NCBI RefSeq assembly: GCF_019145375.1
Contig: NZ_JAHSTX010000001.1
Location: 3,013,001 to 3,077,000 of the forward strand
DNA from: Pseudomonas triticicola
GTDB taxonomy: Bacteria; Pseudomonadota; Gammaproteobacteria; Pseudomonadales; Pseudomonadaceae
DNA: 64,000 nucleotides
Direction of reading: 5' to 3'
Shown: piece after piece, positions 38,225 through 47,593 of the stretch
Layout: each line of letters starts with the position of its first letter
Numbering within the stretch: position 1 is the first letter of the stretch
Translations under genes and position numbers: made by a program
The notes under the pieces: generated by a model
What the model was told of the DNA's origin: nothing
The model's database searches: none
The model's input: the letters and a program-made list of their open reading frames with translations, nothing else

Positions 38225-38713
38225 TTACAGACGCGGCTCGACCCGCATGCGCTGCGGATTGTTCGGCACTGGCGGGCGGCCGTAGCGGTCGTCACCGGCG
38301 CCGCCGAACGGTTGATCATCGTCGCGCTCCTCGGCACGGGCCGCGGCCTTGGCGGCCTCGGCGCGTTCACGCCGGGCTGTCGAGGCACGCTCGATCGGCA
38401 GGCGGATCAAGACGAAAACCAGATACACCCCGAAGGCGATCATGCCGTACATGAAAAGATCGGAAACCGCGCGCCAGGCGTTGTTGCCGACCTTGAACAG
38501 CATGTCCAGGGCGGTGATGGCGATGGCCGGTGCTACTTTGGCTTTCACCGGATCGACGATGGTCGGGCTGAACAGCAACACCGCCATCAGCACACGCAGC
38601 GGCTCGCGCAGCCAGCGCCACATCCAGGTGGTCAGGCGCATCCATACCAGCAGGCAGCCCACGGCGGCAAAGGCGTAAAGGCCCCAGGCGATCAGATAGT
38701 CGTTCTCGGTCAT
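38225..38713 (-). CDS. Hypothetical inner-membrane protein with a charged tail
   Basis: 162 residues: helices at about 7-28 (YLIAWGLYAFAAVGCLLVWM), 39-50 and 90-108 (MYGMIAFGVYLVFVLIRLPI), then a long charged tail rich in Arg/Ala/Glu (RREAAKAAARAEERDDDQ-like) and a Pro/Arg end. Start is 38713 or 38722 (two ATGs three codons apart, no clear ribosome site); the shorter is taken by analogy with the MTxxDYLIAW N-terminus. First gene of the operon with the amidotransferase. Confidence 0.75.
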   Translation of the reverse strand: MTENDYLIAWGLYAFAAVGCLLVWMRLTTWMWRWLREPLRVLMAVLLFSPTIVDPVKAKVAPAIAITALDMLFKVGNNAWRAVSDLFMYGMIAFGVYLVFVLIRLPIERASTARRERAEAAKAAARAEERDDDQPFGGAGDDRYGRPPVPNNPQRMRVEPRL

Positions 38714-38804
38714 GGTGTCCATGGCAAGGCAGGCAAAGAGGCGCTTATAGTAACGACTTTTCGCCCATGCGGCTTGTCCCAATACCAGACGGCCAGCAGC
38801 CGCC

Positions 38805-38897
38805 CCTGTGGGAGCGAGCCTGCTCGCGAATACGGACTGTCAGTTGCAGCAGCTATGCCTGACACACCGCTTTCGCGAGCAGGCTCGCTCCCACAAG
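38805..38897. repeat. REP pair, copy 5
   Basis: CCTGTGGGAGCGAGCCTGCT with CGCGAATACG opposes TTTCGCGAGCAGGCTCGCTC with CCACAAGG. Lies between divergent starts of the membrane-protein operon and ptrB, an unusual location because both promoters are nearby. Confidence 0.88.
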
Positions 38898-38958
38898 GGC
38901 TGCGGCGCTTTCAAGACCTGCGAACAACCCAATTCCGAATATTGTCCGAGAGCCTCCC

Positions 38959-41013
38959 ATGCCCGAATCCGCCAATGCCATGACTGCCCCGATTGCCCAG
39001 CGGGCGCCCGGCGCCGACCCGTATGCCTGGCTGCAGGAGCGCGACACCGACGCGGTGCTCGACTACCTCAAGGCTGAAAACGCTTATCAGGAAGCGCAAA
39101 CCGCCGATCAGGCCGAGCTGCGTGAAAGCCTGTTCAATGAGATCAAGGGGCGGATTCTCGAGACTGATCTGTCACTGCCCTCGCCTTGGGGCCCGTATCT
39201 GTATTACACGCGCACCACCGCCGGTGACGAATACGCCCGACACTATCGCTGCCCGCGTCCTGCCGATGACAGCCTGACCCTCGATGAAAGCCGCGAACAA
39301 TTGCTGCTCGACCCGAATGCGCTGGCCAACGGCGGTTTCTTCTCGCTCGGTGCTTTCAGCATCAGCCCCGATCACCAGCGCCTGGCTTACAGCGTCGATG
39401 CCTCGGGCGATGAGATCTACACGCTGTTCGTCAAAGAGCTGTCCAACGACAGGGTCAGCGAACTGGAATTCGAGGATTGCGACGGCAGCATGACTTGGGC
39501 CAACGACAGCCTGACTCTGTTCTTCGGTGTGCTCGACGATACCCATCGCCCGCATAAACTGTTGCGCTATCGCCTCGACGGCACTGCCGCCGAAGAGGTT
39601 TTTCACGAGCCGGACGGGCGTTTCTTCCTGCATTGCTACCGCGCCAGCTCCGAGCAGCAATTGCTGCTGTCGCTGGGCAGCAAAACCACCAGTGAAGTCT
39701 GGGCGCTGGACGCCAATCAGCCGCATCTGCCATTCAGCTGCCTGGCGCCACGGGTCGAAGATCACGAATACGACGTCGACCACGGCTTGCTCGATGGCGT
39801 CTGGACCTGGTTTATCCGTACCAACCGCGACGGCATCAACTTCGCCCTGTATCAGGCCCCGGACACTGGCGTGCCGCCAAGCGAGGCCGACTGGCAGAAC
39901 CTGATCCCGCACAACGAAGAAGTGATGCTCGACGGTGTCAGCCTCAACGCAGAGGCGATGACCTTGAGCTTGCGCGAAGGTGGTCTGCCGATCATCGAGG
40001 TTCACCCGCAGGGCTTGGCGTCTTATCGCGTGCAGTTGCCCGATGCGGCCTACAGCCTGCATGTGCAAAACAGCCTGGAGTTCGAGAGCGATCGCATTCG
40101 CCTGCGCTACGAAGCGTTGAATCGCCCGGCCCAGGTGCGCCAGTTGATCCTCGCCAGCGGCGAACAAACGGTGCTCAAGGAAACCCCGGTACTCGGTCAA
40201 TTTGATGCCGACGCCTATGTCAGCCAACGTCTATGGGCCACCGCCCCGGACGGCACGCAGGTGCCGATCAGTCTGGTGATGAAGCGCGAGATGGTCGGTA
40301 AACCGGTGCCGCTGTACCTGTATGGTTACGGCGCTTACGGTTCCAGCCTCGATCCGTGGTTTTCCCATGCACGCCTGAGCCTGCTGGATCGCGGCATGGC
40401 GTTCGCCATCGCTCACGTACGCGGTGGTGGTGAATTGGGCGAAGCCTGGTATCGCGCCGGCAAGCAGGAACACAAACACAACACCTTCAGCGACTTCATC
40501 GCCTGCGCCGAGTTTCTGATCCTCAACGGCATCACCACGGCGGAGAAACTCGCGATCAGCGGCGGCAGCGCCGGTGGCCTGCTGATCGGCGCGGTGCTCA
40601 ACCAGCGCCCGGACCTGTTCGGCGTGGCGATTGCCGAAGTGCCGTTCGTCGACGTGCTCAACACCATGCTCGACCCCGATCTGCCGCTGACCGTCACCGA
40701 ATACGACGAATGGGGCAACCCGCAAGAACCGGACGTCTATGATCGGATCAAGGCTTACGCACCGTACGAAAACGTCACCGCGCAGGCTTATCCGCCACTG
40801 CTGGTGATCGCCGGCTACAACGACAGCCGCGTGCAGTATTGGGAGGCGGCCAAGTGGGTGGCGAAATTGCGCGCAACCAAGACCGATGACAACGTGCTGC
40901 TGCTCAAGACCGAACTGGGCGCCGGACATGGCGGCATGAGCGGGCGCTATCAGGGATTACGTGACGTAGCGCTCGAATATGCATTTGTGTTCAAGGTTTT
41001 GCAGATTGCCTGA
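38959..41013 (+). CDS. ptrB: Oligopeptidase B (S9 family)
   Basis: 684 residues: an N-terminal beta-propeller (SFSISPDHQRLAYSVDASGD-like blades) and a C-terminal peptidase domain with Ser537 in GGSAGG, His657 in GAGHGGMSG and an acidic residue between (VIAGYNDSRVQ context). It cleaves peptides after Arg/Lys in the cytoplasm. Length and motifs match oligopeptidase B rather than prolyl oligopeptidase (GYGAYGSSLDPWFS, RGGGELGEAWYRAGK). Confidence 0.93.
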   Translation: MPESANAMTAPIAQRAPGADPYAWLQERDTDAVLDYLKAENAYQEAQTADQAELRESLFNEIKGRILETDLSLPSPWGPYLYYTRTTAGDEYARHYRCPRPADDSLTLDESREQLLLDPNALANGGFFSLGAFSISPDHQRLAYSVDASGDEIYTLFVKELSNDRVSELEFEDCDGSMTWANDSLTLFFGVLDDTHRPHKLLRYRLDGTAAEEVFHEPDGRFFLHCYRASSEQQLLLSLGSKTTSEVWALDANQPHLPFSCLAPRVEDHEYDVDHGLLDGVWTWFIRTNRDGINFALYQAPDTGVPPSEADWQNLIPHNEEVMLDGVSLNAEAMTLSLREGGLPIIEVHPQGLASYRVQLPDAAYSLHVQNSLEFESDRIRLRYEALNRPAQVRQLILASGEQTVLKETPVLGQFDADAYVSQRLWATAPDGTQVPISLVMKREMVGKPVPLYLYGYGAYGSSLDPWFSHARLSLLDRGMAFAIAHVRGGGELGEAWYRAGKQEHKHNTFSDFIACAEFLILNGITTAEKLAISGGSAGGLLIGAVLNQRPDLFGVAIAEVPFVDVLNTMLDPDLPLTVTEYDEWGNPQEPDVYDRIKAYAPYENVTAQAYPPLLVIAGYNDSRVQYWEAAKWVAKLRATKTDDNVLLLKTELGAGHGGMSGRYQGLRDVALEYAFVFKVLQIA

Positions 41014-41099
41014 GGAACTCTGTGGGTGGCTTGGGTCTTAACAGCAGACCCAAAGCCTCCATTGTTCCAAAAATGTGAAAACAAAAAGACCGCATCGAC

Positions 41100-41573
41100 A
41101 TGTCCGAACCGACCTTTCTGAACAACGAAATCCGCGACTGGCTGATGGACTGTGGCCTGTTCGATCAATTGCAGCTGGCCGACTTTGCGGCCGCTTCCGG
41201 TTACTTCAGCATCAGCACCGTGGCTGAGGGCGAGGCGATTTTTCGCGAGGGCGATGCCGGCAGTTTCATGTGCATCATCCACACCGGCCAAGTCGCTGTG
41301 CAGAAAACCGGCGCCGACGGCCAGGTGATCACCATGGCCACGCTGCGCAGCGGTCGCGCCTTCGGTGAAATGGCCGTGCTCGATGGCGAGCGCCGCTCGG
41401 CTACCTGCATCGCGGCGAGCAACTGTCAGTTGCTCAATCTGGGCAAGGATTCGCTGGAAAAAATGCTCAACGACGCACCGAAAATCGCCGCAAAAATCAT
41501 CCGCGCCCTCGCCGTCTCGCTGTCCAAACGCCTGCGCATGGCCGACGGCCAACTCGCCGCGCAACAGATTTAA
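41100..41573 (+). CDS. Cyclic nucleotide-binding domain protein
   Basis: 157 residues, essentially one CNB domain: FREGDAGSFMCIIHTGQVAV (about 43-62) and the phosphate-binding cassette RAFGEMAVLDGERRSATCIA (about 85-104; FGE with a following Arg). No DNA-binding or kinase domain follows, so it may act as a sensor subunit. It ends tail-to-tail (4 shared bases) with the next gene. Confidence 0.88.
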   Translation: MSEPTFLNNEIRDWLMDCGLFDQLQLADFAAASGYFSISTVAEGEAIFREGDAGSFMCIIHTGQVAVQKTGADGQVITMATLRSGRAFGEMAVLDGERRSATCIAASNCQLLNLGKDSLEKMLNDAPKIAAKIIRALAVSLSKRLRMADGQLAAQQI

Positions 41574-41854
41574 CCGCCGGGGGACTTGACCTTGTTGCCG
41601 TTCGGCTCGATGCCCGGCACCGGTTGATCCTTGCTCGGCGGGCTGGGCATTTCGATCGGCACCAGCGGCGGGCTGCCGCTGCCGGCGCCCGACTTGGGCA
41701 GGGTGATCGGGGTGATCTGCGGATACGGTGTCGGCGTCGCGGTGCCCGGCGAGCCGGGCTGCGGCGTCGGGCTGACCGGAACGCTCTGCTGGGCCTGCAC
41801 TGCAGTAATCGCGAGCGCGGCCAGGGTAATGACCGTTAGAATGGTGCGCTTCAT
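41570..41854 (-). CDS. Small exported proline-rich protein
   Basis: 94 residues: signal peptide (MKRTILTVITLAALAITAVQ, cleavage near AQA) and a mature part rich in Pro/Gly/Ser/Thr (PVSPTPQPGSPGTATPTPYP). ATG 41854 is chosen over the TTG one codon up. Low complexity, so function cannot be inferred; probably periplasmic. Confidence 0.7.
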   Translation of the reverse strand: MKRTILTVITLAALAITAVQAQQSVPVSPTPQPGSPGTATPTPYPQITPITLPKSGAGSGSPPLVPIEMPSPPSKDQPVPGIEPNGNKVKSPGG

Positions 41855-41934
41855 CAAGGGCTCCGTTTGGCCTCTAGTCTGTGCTCAGGCTACTCCCAAC
41901 GCGCCTGCTTGCCTTCCCCCTTGTAGAGATTTCC

Positions 41935-42621
41935 ATGAAACGTTTCGTTCTGCTCGACACCACCCCGATCCCTGAAAACGGCGGTGCCCTGTGCCTGTTC
42001 GAGTATGGCGAGGACTTCGTCATCAAGATCCAAGGCGGCGACGGCGGGCAGTTGATGAACACGCGCATGCACGGTTCTGAAGATGCGCTGGCCGAGATTC
42101 CCTGCCGCAAGGTCGCCGGCCGGCCGAATTCGCGGGTGTTGATCGGCGGCCTGGGCATGGGTTTCACCCTCGCCTCGGCACTCAAGCACCTGGGCAAGTC
42201 CGCCGAAGTGGTAGTGGCTGAGCTGGTGCCCGGCGTGGTCGAGTGGAATCGCGGCCCGCTCGGGGAGAAATCCGGTCGACCATTGCTCGACCCGCGCACG
42301 GTGATCCGTCAGGAAGATGTGGCCAATGTGCTGCAAAGCGAGCCGAACGGTTTCGACGCGATCATGCTCGACGTCGACAACGGTCCCGAAGGCCTGACCC
42401 AGAAGGCCAACAGCTGGCTGTATTCCGCCGCTGGTCTGAATGCCTGCGCCAAGGCCCTGCGCCCCAAAGGCGTGCTCGCGGTGTGGTCGGCCAGCGCCGA
42501 CCGGCAGTTTTCCGACAAATTGAAGAAGGCCGGCTTCAAGGCCGAAGAAGTCCAGGTCTTCGCCCACGGCAACAAGGGCACCCGTCACACGATCTGGATT
42601 GCCGAGAAGCTCAAGGGCTGA
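41935..42621 (+). CDS. Spermidine synthase-like methyltransferase-fold protein
   Basis: 228 residues with a Rossmann fold: VLIGGLGMGFTLASALKHLG (about 69-88) is the SAM/decarboxy-SAM loop, with VVAELVPGVVEWNR (about 92-105) and DAIMLDVDNGPEGL (about 141-154) following, as in spermidine synthase-like proteins. Lacks the full polyamine site, so activity is uncertain. Starts after GAGATTTCC. Confidence 0.8.
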   Translation: MKRFVLLDTTPIPENGGALCLFEYGEDFVIKIQGGDGGQLMNTRMHGSEDALAEIPCRKVAGRPNSRVLIGGLGMGFTLASALKHLGKSAEVVVAELVPGVVEWNRGPLGEKSGRPLLDPRTVIRQEDVANVLQSEPNGFDAIMLDVDNGPEGLTQKANSWLYSAAGLNACAKALRPKGVLAVWSASADRQFSDKLKKAGFKAEEVQVFAHGNKGTRHTIWIAEKLKG

Positions 42622-42670
42622 GCTAAACTCTGCGCATAACCGTCATCAGTCTTTCTGCAAAGGTGAACCC

Positions 42671-43042
42671 ATGAGTTCGTCCACCCCCACCAACACGTCG
42701 AAGCTGGACCGCATCCTCGCCGACAACCAGCGCGACAAGGAAATGGGCTACCGCGACAAGGCCCTGAAGATGTACCCGCACGTCTGCGGCCGCTGCGCCC
42801 GTGAATTTTCCGGCAAGCGCCTGAGCGAACTGACCGTGCATCACCGCGACCACAACCACGACAACAACCCGCAGGACGGCTCGAACTGGGAGCTGTTGTG
42901 CCTGTATTGCCACGACAACGAACACTCGCGTTACACCGATCAGCAGTATTTCGGCGACGGCTCGCTGAGCACACCGAAGATCGCCAAGGCCACGCATAAC
43001 CCGTTTGCGGCCCTGGCTGGCCTGATGAAAAAAGAAGACTGA
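42671..43042 (+). CDS. yajD: YajD family HNH nuclease
   Basis: 123 residues: Zn ligands CGRC near 40-43, TVHHRDHNHDNNPQDGSNWE (about 57-76, the H-H-H core) and CLYCHDNEHS (about 77-90). Matches the YajD HNH family, whose role is unknown; probably a DNA-associated nuclease. Start ATG preceded by AAAGGTGAACCC. Ends just before REP copy 6. Confidence 0.88.
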   Translation: MSSSTPTNTSKLDRILADNQRDKEMGYRDKALKMYPHVCGRCAREFSGKRLSELTVHHRDHNHDNNPQDGSNWELLCLYCHDNEHSRYTDQQYFGDGSLSTPKIAKATHNPFAALAGLMKKED

Positions 43043-43067
43043 AGATCTTCATCGCCTGAGCTGGCCC

Positions 43068-43135
43068 TTTCGCGAGCAGGCTCGCTCCCACAATTGGAAT
43101 GCGTTCCCCTGTGGGAGCGAGCCTGCTCGCGAAAG
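43068..43135. repeat. REP pair, copy 6
   Basis: CTTTCGCGAGCAGGCTCGCT with CCCACAATT faces CCTGTGGGAGCGAGCCTGCT with CGCGAAAG, about 17 bases apart, between yajD and the SPOUT gene. Confidence 0.9.
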
Positions 43136-43224
43136 CGGCCTGCCAGACACCACAAGTCTCGAATCTGCCCGCCCTCCCCCAATCCCCGTATAATCGCCCT
43201 CTTTTTCTCGAAGGCACCCCGCTC

Positions 43225-43695
43225 GTGGCAGACAAACGGTACAGCTGCATTGGTTTGTATAACCCAAAATCACCGGAGAACGTCGGTTCGGTGATGCGCG
43301 CCGCAGGCTGTTACGGCGTGGCGTCGGTGTTCTACACCGGCAAGCGTTATGAACGCGCCGCCGACTTCGTCACCGACACCAAACGCGTGCACTACGACAT
43401 CCCGCTGATCGGCATCGACGACCTGAAAAAAATCCTCCCGCTCAACTGCGTGCCCGTCGCGGTAGAACTGGTCGAAGGCGCCCGGCCGCTGCCGGAATAC
43501 ACCCACCCCGACCGCGCCCTGTACATCTTCGGCCCCGAGGACGGTTCGCTGGATAAAGAGATTCGCGACTGGTGTGAAGACGTCGTGTACATCCCGACCA
43601 CCGGCTGCATGAACCTCGCCGCCACGGTCAACGTCGTGCTCTACGACCGCATGGCCAAAGGCCTGAACACCCGCTCCGGGCCGAAATTCCGCTGA
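43225..43695 (+). CDS. SPOUT family RNA methyltransferase (TrmH-like)
   Basis: 156 residues starting with GTG (MADKRYSCIGLYNPKSPENV). SPOUT motifs: NVGSVMRAAGCYG (about 19-31), LYIFGPEDGSLDKEI (about 103-117) and CMNLAATVNVVLYDRM (about 129-144), the SAM knot. A 2'-O-ribose methyltransferase acting on tRNA or rRNA is likely. Ribosome site weak (AAGG, 11 bases away). The last residues GPKFR are basic. Confidence 0.88.
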   Translation: MADKRYSCIGLYNPKSPENVGSVMRAAGCYGVASVFYTGKRYERAADFVTDTKRVHYDIPLIGIDDLKKILPLNCVPVAVELVEGARPLPEYTHPDRALYIFGPEDGSLDKEIRDWCEDVVYIPTTGCMNLAATVNVVLYDRMAKGLNTRSGPKFR

Positions 43696-43776
43696 AGCGC
43701 CGCACATTCGATGGAACAAGCTGACCGCCCTGGCAGTCAGCTTATCTATCAATCGCACCCTGCCTGGAGATAGACC

Positions 43777-44154
43777 ATGAGCGAGCTCAAACGCGTAGAA
43801 CGCATCGAATCCACCCCATTCCAGTCGCCTTCGCACAAGAATGTGCATGGCTGGGAGCGCGTCGGCTCGTTGACCGGCGGCGTGCTGATGGTCGGCAAGG
43901 GCCTGCGCCGTGGCGGCGTGTTCGGCCTGATTCAAGTGGCGCTCGGCGGCATGGCCGTGGCCCGTGGCATTACCGGGCACTGCTCGGCGAAAAGTCTGCT
44001 GGAAAAAGGCCGTCAGGACATGAGCAATGTGCGGGCGAAGATCGAACGCGCTGGGGAAGAGCTGAGCAAGCTGAAGACCAATGCCGAAGTGGCTACTGAA
44101 ACAGCCACTGTGACCGGCAATGATTCGCTGACCTCGCCGAAAACCGGCGTCTGA
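43777..44154 (+). CDS. YgaP-like membrane protein (DUF2892)
   Basis: 125 residues: the DUF2892 part (NVHGWERVGSLTGGVLMVGK, then GVFGLIQVALGGMAVARGIT, about 22-68) has two short hydrophobic helices, followed by an amphipathic, probably coiled helix (KSLLEKGRQDMSNVRAKIER, about 74-93). Rhodanese-linked DUF2892 proteins are membrane-bound; here no rhodanese is attached. Function unknown. Confidence 0.8.
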   Translation: MSELKRVERIESTPFQSPSHKNVHGWERVGSLTGGVLMVGKGLRRGGVFGLIQVALGGMAVARGITGHCSAKSLLEKGRQDMSNVRAKIERAGEELSKLKTNAEVATETATVTGNDSLTSPKTGV

Positions 44155-44183
44155 TCCGGGATCTTCAGCGCCGCTGATGGCCT

Positions 44184-44239
44184 CTTCGCTGGCAAGCCAG
44201 CTCCCGCAGAAAAACCTGTGGGAGCTGGCTTGCCAGCGA
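44184..44239. repeat. Palindromic repeat (GGGAGCTGGCTTGCCAGCGA type)
   Basis: TTCGCTGGCAAGCCAGCTCC pairs with GGAGCTGGCTTGCCAGCGAT across about 14 bases. A second repeat family, distinct from the TGTGGGAGCGAGC type. Between convergent genes. Confidence 0.85.
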
Positions 44240-44266
44240 TTGCGATATACCTGAAGCGAGAAAATT

Positions 44267-44716
44267 TCAACCCGCGCGAAAAATCAGATGATCTTCCCAG
44301 TCATCCTCCGGCACGCTGCCTTCGGCGAGCATGCGCCCGGCTTGGGAAATCCGCTCATGGTGCACCGCATCGCGGTCGCCACACACCAGGTGGTGCCATA
44401 ACGGCAGATCCTTGCCCTCGCTGACCAGCCGATAACCGCAGGTCGGCGGCAGCCATTTGAATTCTTCCGCCTGACCCGGCGTGAGCTGGATGCAGTCAGG
44501 GACAAACTTGATCCGGTTCGGATAATCGCTGCACTGGCAGGTTTTAAGATCCAGCAGTTTGCAGGCGATGCGCGTGTAATAGACGCTGTTGTCTTCTTCG
44601 TCCTCGAGCTTTTGCAGGCAGCACAGGCCGCAGCCGTCGCACAGCGATTCCCACTCCTCGTGATCGAGCTGATCGAGGGTTTTGCGTTTCCAGAACGGTT
44701 CGACTATGGCGGCCAT
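44267..44716 (-). CDS. ycgN: YcgN family cysteine cluster protein
   Basis: 149 residues with [10 protein letters not shown] (about 27-36), [17 protein letters not shown] (about 52-68) and TCGYR, the UPF0260/CxxCxxCC pattern suggesting an Fe-S or Zn site. Belongs to the YkgJ/YcgN family. Neighbourhood with the hydroxyacid dehydrogenase, ycgL and rnd resembles that of P. aeruginosa (from memory). Confidence 0.9.
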   Translation of the reverse strand: MAAIVEPFWKRKTLDQLDHEEWESLCDGCGLCCLQKLEDEEDNSVYYTRIACKLLDLKTCQCSDYPNRIKFVPDCIQLTPGQAEEFKWLPPTCGYRLVSEGKDLPLWHHLVCGDRDAVHHERISQAGRMLAEGSVPEDDWEDHLIFRAG

Positions 44717-44864
44717 GGCTCAAGCATCAACATCAAGGTGGTGAAAAGGCCGCCAGTCTAGTGCCAGCGAGCGCAAGGGCCAAGCGCTGGCGACTGTCGG
44801 TAAATCCGCTTGTCAGCGCCAGCGCCGCCCACTGAGCAACCTGGTGACTACCCTTTGAAACCAA

Positions 44865-44952
44865 TGTGGGAGCGAGCCTGCTCGCGAAAGCGCTGTGTCA
44901 GGCACGCTGTTGTCGACTGACACGCCCTCTTCGCGAGCGGGCTCGCTCCCAC
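44865..44952. repeat. REP pair, copy 7
   Basis: TGTGGGAGCGAGCCTGCTCG with CGAAAG opposes TTCGCGAGCGGGCTCGCTCC with CACG; the second arm has one substitution (GCGGGC for GCAGGC). Between ycgN and the dehydrogenase. Confidence 0.88.
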
Positions 44953-44968
44953 GATGATCGGCGCTGGA

Positions 44969-45901
44969 TCAATAACCGCGGGTGAAATCCACTTCCCCAC
45001 GCAACGCCTCACCCGCCTCGTACGCCTTCAGGTTCTGCACAAACAAATCCACCATCAGCGCCGGCGAGGTCGGTGCCGAGCTGTGCCCGGTCAGGAGCAA
45101 GCCCCACGCGGTCCAGAATGGATGGCGTTGCGGCAATGGTTCCTGACGGCAGACGTCGATCACCGCGCCGGCCAGATGCCCTTCCTTCAAAGCTTCAACC
45201 AGATCGGCATCGACCACCGCGACACCGCGTCCAGCGTTGATGAACAGTCCGGTGGGTTTGAATTGCTTGAAGAGCGCAGCGTCGTAGATATCGTGGGTGT
45301 GTTCGGTGTTCGGCAGCAGATTGACCACGTAGTCCACCTCGCCCACCAATCGCGGAAGATCGGCCAGCGCGCCGACTTCGACAAACGGCGCCTGTTCGCG
45401 GGCGCTGCTGGCGATGCCGTACAGCTCGACGCCGAACGGCCGCAGAAACTGCGCAACGCTCTGGCCGATGTCACCGGTGCCGACGATCAGCACCTTGCGC
45501 CCGACCAGACTCTGGCCGCTGCGGTTATCCCACTTGCGCTCGACCTGGCTGACCAGCCGCGCCAGCACTTCGCGTTCGTGGCCGAGGATGTAGGTCAGCA
45601 CGTATTCGGCCATGACCTGACCGAAAATCCCCACGGCGCGGGTCAGGCGATAATCGCGGCGCAAGCCGTCGGCCAGCAGCGGCGTAATGCCGGCCCAGGT
45701 CGATTGCAGCCATTGCGGTTGATGGCCCTGGCGCAGCAGGGTCGCGAGCAGATCCGGCTGGCCCAGCCACACCGGGCAATCGGCGGCCTGCCGCGCCAGT
45801 TCGGCGGAGTCGCCGCTGGTCAGGACTTCAAGCTCGGGCAGTGCCTGACGCAGCAGGCGGGCGTATATCGCGTGGTCGTGTTCAGCAATCAGAACGCGCA
45901 T
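44969..45901 (-). CDS. D-2-hydroxyacid dehydrogenase
   Basis: 310 residues of the GhrA/SerA-like group: NAD motif VGRKVLIVGTGDIGQSVAQFL (G-x-G-x-x-G, about 134-152), the Arg site INAGRGVAVVDADLVEAL (about 223-240), and a catalytic His in TGHSSAPT (about 275). A reductase of glyoxylate/hydroxypyruvate-like substrates is likely. Starts ATG at 45901; the TTG two codons up is less typical. Confidence 0.9.
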   Translation of the reverse strand: MRVLIAEHDHAIYARLLRQALPELEVLTSGDSAELARQAADCPVWLGQPDLLATLLRQGHQPQWLQSTWAGITPLLADGLRRDYRLTRAVGIFGQVMAEYVLTYILGHEREVLARLVSQVERKWDNRSGQSLVGRKVLIVGTGDIGQSVAQFLRPFGVELYGIASSAREQAPFVEVGALADLPRLVGEVDYVVNLLPNTEHTHDIYDAALFKQFKPTGLFINAGRGVAVVDADLVEALKEGHLAGAVIDVCRQEPLPQRHPFWTAWGLLLTGHSSAPTSPALMVDLFVQNLKAYEAGEALRGEVDFTRGY

Positions 45902-46006
45902 CTTCAAACCTTTCGCAAACCGTGCAGACAGCCGCCGGATTCGGGCCGGCCATCGCGGTAAAAACAGTTCCAGGGTTAACCGAGGCCCAGGACAGGGCCT
46001 CGCGGG

Positions 46007-46300
46007 TCAGACCGGGTCGTTGCGTCGCAGCAACTCTTCGGGCAGGTGCTCGATGTACTCGTCCTCGGCCGGCGGCATTTGCAGGTGATAGCCCTGCTTG
46101 TCGAGGTTTTCCAGGACCACGGTGATGTCTTCGCTGGCCAGTTTGCGCTCGGGCGACAGCACCAGATCGAAGGAATGCTTCGCTTTGCCGAAAGCCGTCA
46201 TCAGCGCTTCCGGCACGCGCTCGAGCGCATCGCTCTTGAGCACGTAGAGATACATGCCGCTGCGCTTGGAGCTTTGGTAGATGGAGCAAATACGTTTCAA
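46007..46300 (-). CDS. ycgL: YcgL domain protein
   Basis: 97 residues, [20 protein letters not shown]... ending [10 protein letters not shown]; the CSIYxSxK...YVL pattern is that of the YcgL family, a small alpha/beta fold of unknown function. The start is TTG (46300), overlapping the rnd stop (CTTGA), with GGAG seven bases upstream; a longer in-frame region lies inside rnd and is non-coding. Translational coupling with rnd is clear. Confidence 0.88.
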   Translation of the reverse strand: MKRICSIYQSSKRSGMYLYVLKSDALERVPEALMTAFGKAKHSFDLVLSPERKLASEDITVVLENLDKQGYHLQMPPAEDEYIEHLPEELLRRNDPV

Positions 46301-47430
46301 GGCTGTTCTCCGGCGGTGGCCAGGCTGTCGAGCAGCTTCTGGCCGAGCAATTCGCGGCGCCAGCCACGCAGCGAATCGGGCAATTGGTAAGGACCCTCGG
46401 GGAAGCCGCTTTTGACCAGCGCTTCGAGGGTTTTCTTGCGCAGCATCAGTTCCGGGGCAATACCCAGGCGTTCGGCCTCGGCCTGACCCAGCGCGCGCAG
46501 TTGTTTGATCAGCGCAGCGGCTTCGATCGGCAACGGCTCGGGCACTGCCGGTGGCCATTGATCAGGGCCCACACTGCCAGAGCGCTTGATCAGATCAAGC
46601 AGAAACTGACCGTCCTGACGTACGGTACGCGGGTGCATGTCTTCGATCTTGCCCAGCGCTGCGAGGTTATCCGGCTGCGTGCGGGCCAAGGGCCACAGCG
46701 AGTGTTCCCGGACGATGCGGTTGCGCGGCAGGTCGCGGGCGCGGGCTTCTTTTTCGCGCCAGGCGCACAGCTCACGCAGCACGGCCAATTGCGCACGGGA
46801 CAGCTTCCAGGCCAGTTTCGCCTCGCGATAGACCTCGTACGGATCGGTTTCGCGGCGCAGGTTGGCGACCAGTTCGGCGCCATCCTCCAGCACCCAGGCG
46901 AACTTGTCGGCGGACAGCTTGGGGCGTAACTCGACGAACACCTCGGCCAGATGTACCGCGTCTTCGGCGGCGTAGCTGATCTGGGTTTCGGACAGCGGGC
47001 GCTGCAACCAGTCGGAGCGGGTTTCGCCCTTGGGCAGGTCGATGCCGAGCACTTCCTGCACCAGACGCGAATAGCCCATCGAGAAGCCGAGGTTCAGGTA
47101 AGCGGCGGCCAGTTGCGTGTCGAACAACGGCGCCGGCAGGCTGCCGGTCAGGCGCAACAGCACTTCGAGGTCTTCGCTGCAGGCGTGCAGGACTTTCAGC
47201 ACCGCCGGATTCTCCAGCAACGCGGCCAGCGGTTGCCAGGCGTTGATGGTCAGCGGATCAATCAGGTAGGCGCGTTTGCCATCGCCGATCTGCAACAGGC
47301 CGGCAATCGGGTAGAAGGTGTCGACCCGCATGAATTCGGTGTCGAGGGCAACGAACGGCAGCTGCTGCCACTCGGAGCAAAACTGCGCGAGGCTTTCGTT
47401 GTCGCGAATCCAGTGAATATCGATAGCCAC
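46297..47430 (-). CDS. rnd: Ribonuclease D
   Basis: 377 residues: DEDD exonuclease with motif I ALDTEFMR (about 29-36), motif [10 protein letters not shown] (about 83-90) and motif [16 protein letters not shown] (about 153-165), then the HRDC domain. Starts with GTG at 47430 after GGGAGAGCC. Trims the 3' ends of tRNA precursors and small stable RNAs. Overlaps ycgL by 4 bases. Confidence 0.95.
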   Translation of the reverse strand: MAIDIHWIRDNESLAQFCSEWQQLPFVALDTEFMRVDTFYPIAGLLQIGDGKRAYLIDPLTINAWQPLAALLENPAVLKVLHACSEDLEVLLRLTGSLPAPLFDTQLAAAYLNLGFSMGYSRLVQEVLGIDLPKGETRSDWLQRPLSETQISYAAEDAVHLAEVFVELRPKLSADKFAWVLEDGAELVANLRRETDPYEVYREAKLAWKLSRAQLAVLRELCAWREKEARARDLPRNRIVREHSLWPLARTQPDNLAALGKIEDMHPRTVRQDGQFLLDLIKRSGSVGPDQWPPAVPEPLPIEAAALIKQLRALGQAEAERLGIAPELMLRKKTLEALVKSGFPEGPYQLPDSLRGWRRELLGQKLLDSLATAGEQP

Positions 47431-47548
47431 ACGGCTCTCCCTTGAAGAATGGCGCGCAGTATATATCGCCACCGACGATTTACGCGCCTTTGAAGGGCAA
47501 GAGCTGTAAGGAAATGTCTTGCCTGTCAGCAAGAATAGTCTGACAACA

Positions 47549-47582
47549 GAAACAGAAAGGCCCGTCGCATTGGCGCGACGGG
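47549..47582 (-). terminator. Rho-independent terminator of the eptA-like gene
   Basis: On the minus strand CCCGTCGC pairs with GCGACGGG around GCCAAT, followed by CCTTTCTGTTTC. It lies 11 bases after the stop of the eptA-like gene. Confidence 0.8.
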
Positions 47583-47593
47583 CAGGAAACGCT

